A stretch of 64,000 nt of DNA from positions 1-64,000 of the forward strand of contig JAFAKB010000026.1 of assembly GCA_019235885.1 (NCBI GenBank), read 5' to 3'. The stretch comes from Candidatus Eremiobacterota bacterium (GTDB lineage: Bacteria > Vulcanimicrobiota > Vulcanimicrobiia > Vulcanimicrobiales > Vulcanimicrobiaceae). The notes under the pieces are model-generated. The model had not been told where the DNA came from, searched no databases, and worked only from the letters and a program-made list of their open reading frames with translations. Made by a program: the position numbers and the translations under genes. Every line of letters begins with the position of its first letter. Within the stretch, counting starts at the first letter, position 1. Of this stretch, positions 58,159-64,000 are shown piece after piece.

Positions 58159-58969
58159 CGGAACCGAACGCGGCGAGGCGCGCGGCGACGTCGGCCAGCA
58201 GCCGGTCCGCGCCGTACTCGTCGTAGCGCGCGCGATCGTAGCAGAGCGCGAGCCAGCAACGGCCGTCGTCGATGGCGCCGGGCGCGAGGATCGCCGGCTC
58301 GCCGGGCGCGATCAGCGGAAACGCGAGCAGCGTCCCGGCTGCGCCGACGTTCGTCACCGTTGCCGCTGCGCCGCCGACATCGGCCGGTTTGAGCGCGCTG
58401 CGGCGCGCGCGCTCGGCGAAGTCCGCGATGCGCACCGAGATGTCGTGCAGCGCGGCGTCGCGCGCGTCGGGGACGACCGGAACGACGAGCCCGCCGGGCA
58501 CTTCGACGGCGACGCCGATGCGGTCGGCTTCGAGCGCCTGCGCGAACGCTTTGACGAAGTACGCCGTCCACGACACGCCGTGGCGTTCGATGCTGCTCAG
58601 ATCGACGAGCCGCGCGCAAGAACCTTGAGTGATCGTCGCGCGCGCTTCGGCCATCCGCTCCGCGATCCGGCGGCGCATCGAAGAAAGGCCGCCGTCCGAC
58701 GACGCCGGCGCGGCGAGCGGACGCGCTTCGATCACGCCGGCAGAGGCGAAGCGCGCGAGGAGCTGGCCGACCCCGGCGCGCTCGCCCGCCGGCACGAGAA
58801 TCTCGGCGAGCACGCCGTCGTGCGGCGACTCGACGTCGGCGTTCACTTTGTCGGTCTCGACGGCGAAGAGCGGCTCGCCCTTCTTGACGGCGTCTCCGGG
58901 TTGCTTGTACCAAGCCGAGACGATCCCATCGACGAGCGTGTCGGCCAGCTTGGGAAATTCGACGCTCAT
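58148..58969 (-). CDS. 2-oxoacid dehydrogenase E2, lipoyl domain with truncated catalytic domain
   Basis: A 273-residue protein. Residues 1-75 are a standard lipoyl domain with lipoyl-lysine in VETDKVNAD (K41). No peripheral-subunit-binding domain follows. A shortened acyltransferase domain begins LSSMRRRIAERMAEARATITQ and includes IGVAVEVPGGLVVPVVPDARD, but lacks the PxxNAS segment and the HxxxDG active-site motif; the corresponding end reads LCYDRARYDEYGAD. The missing parts occur as a C-terminal extension of the E1beta encoded by the gene upstream. It overlaps that gene by 4 bases (ATGA). The two proteins may jointly form the E2 active site. Confidence 0.8.
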   Translation of the reverse strand: MSVEFPKLADTLVDGIVSAWYKQPGDAVKKGEPLFAVETDKVNADVESPHDGVLAEILVPAGERAGVGQLLARFASAGVIEARPLAAPASSDGGLSSMRRRIAERMAEARATITQGSCARLVDLSSIERHGVSWTAYFVKAFAQALEADRIGVAVEVPGGLVVPVVPDARDAALHDISVRIADFAERARRSALKPADVGGAAATVTNVGAAGTLLAFPLIAPGEPAILAPGAIDDGRCWLALCYDRARYDEYGADRLLADVAARLAAFGSVTG

Positions 58970-60399
58970 TGGAGCACGACGTGGTCGCGAAACGCGGCGA
59001 GGAAGCGGCCGACGTCGGCGCCGTCGACCGCGCGGTGATCGACGGCGCAGGTGACGTAGGCTTTGCCGTTGCGCACCGCGCCGATGCGGACCGCGGCGGT
59101 TTGGTTCGGGCGGACGAACGGGATCGCGAGATCGCTTCCCGACGGCCCGTAGTCGACGAGCGTGATGGTGCCGCGACCGCTCGCCGGCGCGGTCGGGCCG
59201 AGGTCGAGGTCGACGACGACCTCGTCGTGCTCGACGATGCCGGTCCAGGCGAAGCTTGCGTTGAAGCGCGGATACGCTCGCGCGGCCTCGACGAGCGCGT
59301 CGACGGCGAGCCGCGTATGCTCTTCGGGGAGCGAAATCTCGACGACGCTCGACGCTTGCGGAATCGCCGGATCGTACGAACGCTGCGCGGTGGGGTTCGC
59401 GCGCGAACGTTCGCGCGAGACGAGCCGCACGAGCGCGTCGCGAATCGCGGTTCGGTTGGGAAGCACCGCGTCTTCCAGGTTGTCGTCGACCGGGATCCCC
59501 GGGATGTCCGGTGAGGTGACGCGCACCGGCGGGACGTCGAGAACCCCGGCTTCCGCCGCGAGCGCACACAGCTCCGCGCCGAGGCCCATCGTGAGCGTGT
59601 CCTCGTGGACGACGCACAGCCGTCGCGTCTTTGCGAGCGAGGCGAGGATCGTCTCGCGGTCGAGCGGGAGCAGCGTGCGCAGATCGACTACCTCGACGTC
59701 GATCCCTTCGCGCGCGAGCGACTCGGCCGCGGCGAGCGACTCGTGCAGCATCATCCCGTACGCCAGCACCGTTGCGTCGCTACCCGCGCGCGCGATTTCG
59801 GCGCGGCCGATCGGCACGACGTAGTCGCCGGCGGGAACGTGGCCGCGGATCGCGCGATAGGTTCGCTTGTGCTCGAGCACGAGCACCGGATCGGGATCGC
59901 GAATCGCCGCCAGCAGCAGGCCCTTCGCGTCGGCGGGCGTCGACGGCGCGACGACCTTCAAGCCCGGCGCGTGTGCGTAGTACGCTTCGACGCTCTGCGA
60001 GTGGTACGGGCCGCCGCGGAAGCCGCCGCCGTACGCCGTTCGCAGCACCATCGGGCAGCTCCAGTCGCCGCCCGTGCGCCAGCGAATCTTCGCGGCCTCG
60101 CCGACCAGATGGTCCATCGCGGCGTGGATGAAGTCGGCGAACTGAATCTCAGCGACCGGCCGCAGCCCGCGCATCGCCAGGCCCACCGCCACGCCCGCGA
60201 TGAGCGTCTCCGCCATCGGCATGTCGACGACGCGCGCCGCCCCGAACCGCGCGTACAACCCTTCGGTCGCGCGAAATACGCCGCCGAGCACGCCGACGTC
60301 TTCGCCGAGCACGATCACGCGCTCGTCGCGCGCCATCTCCTCGGCGAGCGCCTCGCGCACCGCCTCGAGCACCGTCAGCTCGCGTGCCGCGTCAGCCAT
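58966..60399 (-). CDS. 2-oxoacid dehydrogenase E1 beta fused to E2-like catalytic segment
   Basis: A 477-residue protein. Residues 1-330 are a normal E1beta (transketolase central and C-terminal domains; ALAEEMARDERVIVLGEDVG, GGFRGGPYHSQSVEAYYAH, VVDLRTLLPLD). E1beta proteins normally end near 330, but here about 130 more residues resemble parts of an E2 acyltransferase: RAYPRFNASF (cf. PEVNAS) and VTCAVDHRAVDGADVGRFLAAF with the active-site HxxxDG (H455, D459, G460). The separate E2 gene lacks exactly these motifs. E1alpha, E1beta and E2 lie in one operon below Liv transporter genes; a branched-chain 2-oxoacid is the likely substrate. Confidence 0.85.
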   Translation of the reverse strand: MADAARELTVLEAVREALAEEMARDERVIVLGEDVGVLGGVFRATEGLYARFGAARVVDMPMAETLIAGVAVGLAMRGLRPVAEIQFADFIHAAMDHLVGEAAKIRWRTGGDWSCPMVLRTAYGGGFRGGPYHSQSVEAYYAHAPGLKVVAPSTPADAKGLLLAAIRDPDPVLVLEHKRTYRAIRGHVPAGDYVVPIGRAEIARAGSDATVLAYGMMLHESLAAAESLAREGIDVEVVDLRTLLPLDRETILASLAKTRRLCVVHEDTLTMGLGAELCALAAEAGVLDVPPVRVTSPDIPGIPVDDNLEDAVLPNRTAIRDALVRLVSRERSRANPTAQRSYDPAIPQASSVVEISLPEEHTRLAVDALVEAARAYPRFNASFAWTGIVEHDEVVVDLDLGPTAPASGRGTITLVDYGPSGSDLAIPFVRPNQTAAVRIGAVRNGKAYVTCAVDHRAVDGADVGRFLAAFRDHVVLQ

Positions 60400-60410
60400 C
60401 GGCGCGCTGC

Positions 60411-61364
60411 TCAGGCATACGCGTGATCCAGCGCGGTCGCCGGGTCGCCGAGCGGCTGCGCTTCCGCCCACGCCGCGGCCTGCTCCGCGGCGGCGGCGTT
60501 CTCTTCGTCAACGCCCGCCGCCCACGCCGCGTCGACCAGCGTGCGCGCGCGCAGCAGCGGATCGAAGCGCGCGCGCTGCGCCTCGAGCGCGGCGCGGTCG
60601 CGGTAACGCGAGTCGTCGTCGTTCGAGGTGTTCGGGCCGAAGCGCACGCACGCCGCGTCGATCAGCGTCGGCCCCTCGCCCGCGCGCGCTCGCGCGAACG
60701 CCTCGCTCACCGCGGCGTAGACCGCTTCGGCGTCCGCTCCGTCGACCGCGATCCCGGCGATCCCGTAGCCCGCGGCGCGGGCGACGAGCGTCTCGGTCGC
60801 GTACTGATCGCTCTGCTTCACCGACTGCGTCCAGCCGTTGCGCTCCACGACGAAGACGCACGGCAGCTTGTGAACCGCGGCCAGGTTCATCGACTCGTGC
60901 GCTTCCCCTTTCTGCGCGCCGCCGTCGCCGAACGCGATCACCGTGACGCTGCCGTCCTGCAGCAGCTGCGAGCCCCACGCGCACCCGACGCCGTGCGAAA
61001 CGTGGTTCGGCTGCGGGCCTTGCAGCGAGAGCACGTGGAGCCTGCGCGAGCCCCAGTGCGAGTACGGCTGCCGCCCGCGCGCGTTCGGATCGGAGGGCCG
61101 CGAGAAGTAGCACAGCATCGCCTCGCGCGCCGTCATTCCGAGCAGGAGCATTGCCGCCAGGTCCCGGTAGTGCGGCGCGGCCCAGTCGACGCCGGGCCGC
61201 ATCGCGAGCGCATATCCCGCGCCGATCGCTTCGTGGCCGCTGCACGGAACCGCGAAGTGCCCGCGGCCCGCGCGCGCGAGCCGCCACATGCGGTCGTCGA
61301 GCGCGCGCGCGAGCGAGATCGCACCGTAGGCCCGCTCGCGATCATCCTTCGAGAGCCGCAGGAT
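60411..61364 (-). CDS. 2-oxoacid dehydrogenase E1 alpha; non-standard start
   Basis: A roughly 318-residue thiamine diphosphate enzyme subunit. The ThDP motif is FGDGGAQKGEAHESMNLAAV; the phosphorylation-loop equivalent and HYRDLAAMLLLGM are conserved, as is GHEAIGAGYALAMRPG near the start. Conserved N-terminal sequence (LSKDDRERAYGAISLARALDDRMW) continues upstream of the first in-frame ATG (61289). Between an in-frame TAG (61374-61376) and that ATG there is no ATG, GTG or TTG. AGGAG (61371-61375) is placed to use ATC at 61362-61364. A REP-like element overlaps this region. Decarboxylates a branched-chain-type 2-oxoacid with E1beta. Confidence 0.82.
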   Translation of the reverse strand: MLRLSKDDRERAYGAISLARALDDRMWRLARAGRGHFAVPCSGHEAIGAGYALAMRPGVDWAAPHYRDLAAMLLLGMTAREAMLCYFSRPSDPNARGRQPYSHWGSRRLHVLSLQGPQPNHVSHGVGCAWGSQLLQDGSVTVIAFGDGGAQKGEAHESMNLAAVHKLPCVFVVERNGWTQSVKQSDQYATETLVARAAGYGIAGIAVDGADAEAVYAAVSEAFARARAGEGPTLIDAACVRFGPNTSNDDDSRYRDRAALEAQRARFDPLLRARTLVDAAWAAGVDEENAAAAEQAAAWAEAQPLGDPATALDHAYA

Positions 61365-61366
61365 GA
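61342..61366 (-). repeat. Divergent REP-like element at E1alpha start
   Basis: TCATCCTTCGAGAGCCGCAG plus GATGA matches the dispersed element with about 4 differences in 25 bases and keeps the outer inverted TCATCC/GGATGA ends. It covers the first codons of E1alpha. Confidence 0.5.
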
Positions 61367-61373
61367 CGTTCTC

Positions 61374-62543
61374 CTATTTGACGATGGTGAACTTGCCGTT
61401 TTCGATCTGCGTGAGGACCAGCGAGAAGACGGAGAGGCCGTTGTGGTCGCCGCCGGACATGCGGAACTGGCCGGTCACGCCGAGGTAGTCGGTGTGCTCC
61501 AGCGCGGCGCGCAGCTTCTCGCCATCGGTGGTCTTGGCGCGCTGCAGCGCCTGCTTGAGCACGTAGACGCTGTCGTAGCCGAAGCCGCCGAAGATGCTGA
61601 CCGGAGCGTCTTTCGGATAGCCCTTCACGAAGGCGTCGATGTAGTGGACGAGCAGCTTCTTCTGCGGGTCGCCGTTCGGCAGCGCGTCGGCGACGTTGAT
61701 CTTCGTGCTGGCGATGTACGCGCCGTTGAGCGCCGAGCCGGCCTGCTGCGGGAAGACCCCCGTCGCCGCGCCGTCCGAGTAGTAGATCGGGACGTTGAGC
61801 CCGAGCTCGCGGTAGCCTTTGATGATGACCGCCGCCGACGGCAGCGTCGTCCACGCGACGATCGCCTGCGGGTTGGCGGCTTTGACGTGCGTTAGCTGCG
61901 TGGTCGCGTCGCTGGCGCGCGCGTCGATCGCCTCGGCGTCGACGACGTCGAAGCCGAAGTTCTTGCCGGCGTCCTTGAAATGGGAGAGCCCAGTCTTGCC
62001 GTAGTCGTCGTTGCGGTAGATCACCGCGACGTGCGTCTGCTTGCGCTTGCGCATGTACTCCTGCATCGCTTGCGCGACGTGGAAGTCGGTGATCGGCATC
62101 TTGAAGATCCACTGCCGCTCGGGGACGGGCTGGATCACCTGCGAGCTGGAGGCGAGCGAGATCAGCGGCACCTTCGCCTGCGTCACCAGCGGGATCATCG
62201 CCAGCGAGGTCTGCGTGAGCGAGGAGCCGACGATCGCGACGACGTGCTGGTCGAGCAGCTTGCGCGTGTTGTTCACGGCGGTCGTGGCGCTCGACTCGTC
62301 GTCGAGGATCGAGGCCTGCAGCGGGCGCCCGTTGATGCCGCCCGACTTGTTGATCTCGTCCACCGCGAGCTGAATGCTGTCGGCTTCGGGGCGGCCGAGC
62401 GTCGCACCCGGGCCGCTCTCCGAGAGCGTCGCGCCGATCAGGATCGGCTCGCCCGCGGCGACGCCCGGCCGCGGCGGCGCGGCGGAGACGATGAGGAACG
62501 ACGCGAGCGCGAGTGCGCCGAGACGGACGGCCGTCGAACGCAT
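61374..62543 (-). CDS. livK: Branched-chain amino acid ABC transporter substrate-binding protein
   Basis: A 389-residue periplasmic binding protein of the Leu/Ile/Val family (PBP1-type). Signal peptide LGALALASFLIVSAAPPRPGVAA is followed by IGATLSESGPGATLGRPEADSIQLAVDEINKSGGINGRPLQ, then VVAIVGSSLTQTSLAMIPL, VAVIYRNDDYGKTGLSHF and GYDSVYVLKQAL. It should deliver branched-chain amino acids or related acids to a LivFGHM importer. The ATG has an excellent ribosome-binding site (AAGGAGGT, 7 bases away). It lies between livF and E1alpha on one probable transcript. Confidence 0.87.
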   Translation of the reverse strand: MRSTAVRLGALALASFLIVSAAPPRPGVAAGEPILIGATLSESGPGATLGRPEADSIQLAVDEINKSGGINGRPLQASILDDESSATTAVNNTRKLLDQHVVAIVGSSLTQTSLAMIPLVTQAKVPLISLASSSQVIQPVPERQWIFKMPITDFHVAQAMQEYMRKRKQTHVAVIYRNDDYGKTGLSHFKDAGKNFGFDVVDAEAIDARASDATTQLTHVKAANPQAIVAWTTLPSAAVIIKGYRELGLNVPIYYSDGAATGVFPQQAGSALNGAYIASTKINVADALPNGDPQKKLLVHYIDAFVKGYPKDAPVSIFGGFGYDSVYVLKQALQRAKTTDGEKLRAALEHTDYLGVTGQFRMSGGDHNGLSVFSLVLTQIENGKFTIVK

Positions 62544-62604
62544 GAACGAAACCTCCTTATGAACGCGTGCGGTCTGCCTTCTGCGGGTGCGCCCGTTCAC
62601 CCGT

Positions 62605-63327
62605 TCACCCCTGCGTTTCCAAGTAGACGGTGCGGGCCGAGCGCGCCAGCTCGTCCGAGGACTCGGTCCCGACGACGCGGCCGCGCTGCATGAGATACGC
62701 GCGCCCGCAGATGCGCGCCGCGAGCCGCAAGTTCTGCTCGACGAGCAGGATCGTCACGCCGCGCTCGGCCAGCCGCGCGAGCACACCGAAGATCTCGGCG
62801 CGCACTTTGGGCGCCAGCCCGAGGCTCGGCTCGTCCAGGAGAAGCAACTCGGGCTTCGCCATCAGCGCGCGCCCGACGGCGACCATCTGCTGCTCGCCGC
62901 CGGAAAGCGACCCGGCGGTGGCGTCGCGATAGCGCACCAGCGGCGGAAACAGCGCGAAGACGTCGGCGAGATCCGCGTTGAGCTCGGCGCGCTTCGCGGG
63001 GCGTGCGTACGCCCCCAGCAGCAGGTTCTCGCGCACGGTGAGCGGCGCGAAGATGCCTCGCCGCTCGGGACAGAGCGCGACCCGGCGCGCGGCGAGCTTG
63101 TCGGGCGGCGTGCCCGTCACGTCGGCGCCGTTGATCCGCACGCGCCCCGACTTCGGGGGGATCAGCCCGGTGATCGATCCGACCAGCGTCGTCTTCCCGG
63201 CGCCGTTCGGCCCGACGATCGCGACCGTCTCGCCGCGCTGCACCGTCAAGCTGACGTCCCACAAGATCTGCACGCGCCCGCGAATCGTCGAGACGTTCTC
63301 GACGTCAAGCACGGGTGTGCCCGCCAT
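62605..63327 (-). CDS. livF: Branched-chain amino acid ABC transporter ATPase LivF
   Basis: A 240-residue ABC ATPase. Walker A is VGPNGAGKTT, the signature is LSGGEQQM, Walker B is LLLLDEPSLGLAP, and the H-loop region is LLVEQNLRLA, all matching LivF. The start is probably ATG 63327 (TMAGTPVLD); an ATG at 63336 lies in frame inside a REP-like element. The gene is 34 bases after livG. LivH and LivM permeases must lie beyond the window or elsewhere. Confidence 0.9.
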   Translation of the reverse strand: MAGTPVLDVENVSTIRGRVQILWDVSLTVQRGETVAIVGPNGAGKTTLVGSITGLIPPKSGRVRINGADVTGTPPDKLAARRVALCPERRGIFAPLTVRENLLLGAYARPAKRAELNADLADVFALFPPLVRYRDATAGSLSGGEQQMVAVGRALMAKPELLLLDEPSLGLAPKVRAEIFGVLARLAERGVTILLVEQNLRLAARICGRAYLMQRGRVVGTESSDELARSARTVYLETQG

Positions 63328-63332
63328 CGTCG

Positions 63333-63357
63333 TCATCCTGACCTTGTCGAAGGACGA
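63333..63357 (+). repeat. REP-like element between livG and livF
   Basis: TCATCCTGACCTTGTCGAAG plus GACGA lies between livG and livF. The minus strand of the element contains an ATG in frame with livF (63336), so it may contribute the translation start. Confidence 0.7.
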
Positions 63358-63361
63358 AGCG

Positions 63362-64000
63362 TCATTCGAGCTCGTCTCCGATGTACGCGTCGACCACCAG
63401 CGGGTCCGCCGCGACGGCTTGCGGCGCGCCTTCGGCGATCTTGCGGCCGTGGTCGAGCACGACGACGCGGTCGGCGACCGCGAGCAGCTCGCCGACGGCG
63501 TGCTCGACGAGCAGCACCGCGACACCGTTCGCGCGCGCGCTGCGAATCGACGCCAGCACCGCCTCGATCTCGTCGGGATTCAAACCGGAGAGAGGCTCGT
63601 CGAGGAGCAGCACGGCGGGTGCGACCGCGAGCGCGCGCGCGAGCTCGAGCAGCCGTTCTTCGCCGAACGCGAGCGACTCCGTCGGGCGATCTGCCATCGC
63701 GGCGATCCCGGCTTGCTCGAGGAGGGCGCCGGCGCGCTCGCGCAGCGCCGCGTCGTGCCGGCGGCTTTCGCGAACGCCGAGCCCGCACGGGATCAGCTCG
63801 CGCGGCGCGGCCGGCGGATACGTTCCGCCGGCGTCGAGCGCGGCCAGCGCCACTTCGACGCTCTCGCGCACGCTGAGCCCCCAGAACATCACCGGCGTTT
63901 GAAACGTGCGCGTCACGCCGAGCGCGGCGACGGCGTCGACGTCGCGCCCGGTGAGCCGCGTCTCGCCGAGCAGCACTTCCCCGGCGGTCGGCTTCTGCAC
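63362..64000 (-). CDS. livG: LivG-type ABC transporter ATPase, partial (cut by window edge)
   Basis: The last 212 residues of a LivG-like ATPase; the N-terminus with Walker A lies beyond position 64000. Visible are the LivG-specific RTFQTPVMFWGLSVRESVEVAL, the signature region LAFGEERLLELARAL (LSFG in most relatives), Walker B AVLLLDEPLSGLNPDEIEAV, and VLLVEHAVGELLAVADRVVVLDHG. It pairs with LivF as the two ATPases of a branched-chain amino acid importer and is the first visible gene of the operon leading through livF and livK to the E1/E2 genes. Confidence 0.87.
   Translation of the reverse strand: MQKPTAGEVLLGETRLTGRDVDAVAALGVTRTFQTPVMFWGLSVRESVEVALAALDAGGTYPPAAPRELIPCGLGVRESRRHDAALRERAGALLEQAGIAAMADRPTESLAFGEERLLELARALAVAPAVLLLDEPLSGLNPDEIEAVLASIRSARANGVAVLLVEHAVGELLAVADRVVVLDHGRKIAEGAPQAVAADPLVVDAYIGDELE

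Overview
The window is a GC-rich (roughly 70%), densely packed bacterial chromosome segment with no phage or conjugation genes. Outer-membrane lipoproteins, a beta-barrel protein, tripartite-exporter parts and a complete hopanoid locus indicate a Gram-negative-type, hopanoid-producing bacterium. Many lipoprotein beta-propellers, frequent GTG/TTG starts and the hopanoid content would fit a lineage such as Eremiobacterota/WPS-2, but this assignment is a guess from gene content; no rRNA or marker phylogeny is available here.

Layout. 0-7.5 kb: secreted propeller and BNR-repeat proteins, a Tat-exported tyrosinase with a small secreted companion, and a secreted protein of unknown function. 7.6-11.9 kb: a four-gene aromatic ring-cleavage operon (DapA-type lyase, aldehyde dehydrogenase, diiron oxygenase-like protein, LigB-type extradiol dioxygenase) closed by a perfect hairpin. 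11.9-17.2 kb: CAP protein, nitronate monooxygenase, acetyltransferase, S41 protease, a 46-residue gene, an IS21-type remnant and clpP. 17.2-20.9 kb: a MacAB-like exporter operon behind a Fur-box-like palindrome. 21-28.5 kb: an island with fragments of manA, clpP and the exporter permease at its edges. It holds a tRNA-Arg(CCU) gene interrupted by 211 bp and a RiPP-like operon: 52-aa precursor, PqqD-like protein, SPASM radical SAM enzyme, HprK-like protein, B12-binding radical SAM enzyme and a leucyl-tRNA-synthetase-like protein. 28.5-45 kb: manA, then the hopanoid locus (hpnG, hpnB, shc, hpnA, hpnH, squalene synthase, prenyl synthase) with lipoprotein and diiron genes interspersed. 45-53 kb: an AT-richer two-gene module, phenylacetate-type catabolic genes (paaK, paaF, paaG, thiolase), panE and panB. 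53-58 kb: a flavin monooxygenase, two Ldh2-family dehydrogenases, and a small gene encoding a 13-residue tandem repeat directly upstream of a JmjC/cupin-4 oxygenase. 58-64 kb, minus strand: livG-livF-livK followed by E1alpha, E1beta and E2 of a branched-chain-type 2-oxoacid dehydrogenase, with pieces of an E2 catalytic domain shared between two genes.

How the genes fit together. The hopanoid genes run from prenyl diphosphate through squalene and hopene to adenosyl- and ribosylhopane. The ring-cleavage operon and the paa genes both feed aromatic carbon into central metabolism, and panBE supports CoA supply. The Liv importer and the 2-oxoacid dehydrogenase probably form a branched-chain amino acid uptake and oxidation unit. 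The two most novel candidates are the RiPP-like island with its tRNA-synthetase-like enzyme (22.1-28.4 kb) and the repeat peptide plus JmjC oxygenase pair (56.7-58.2 kb).
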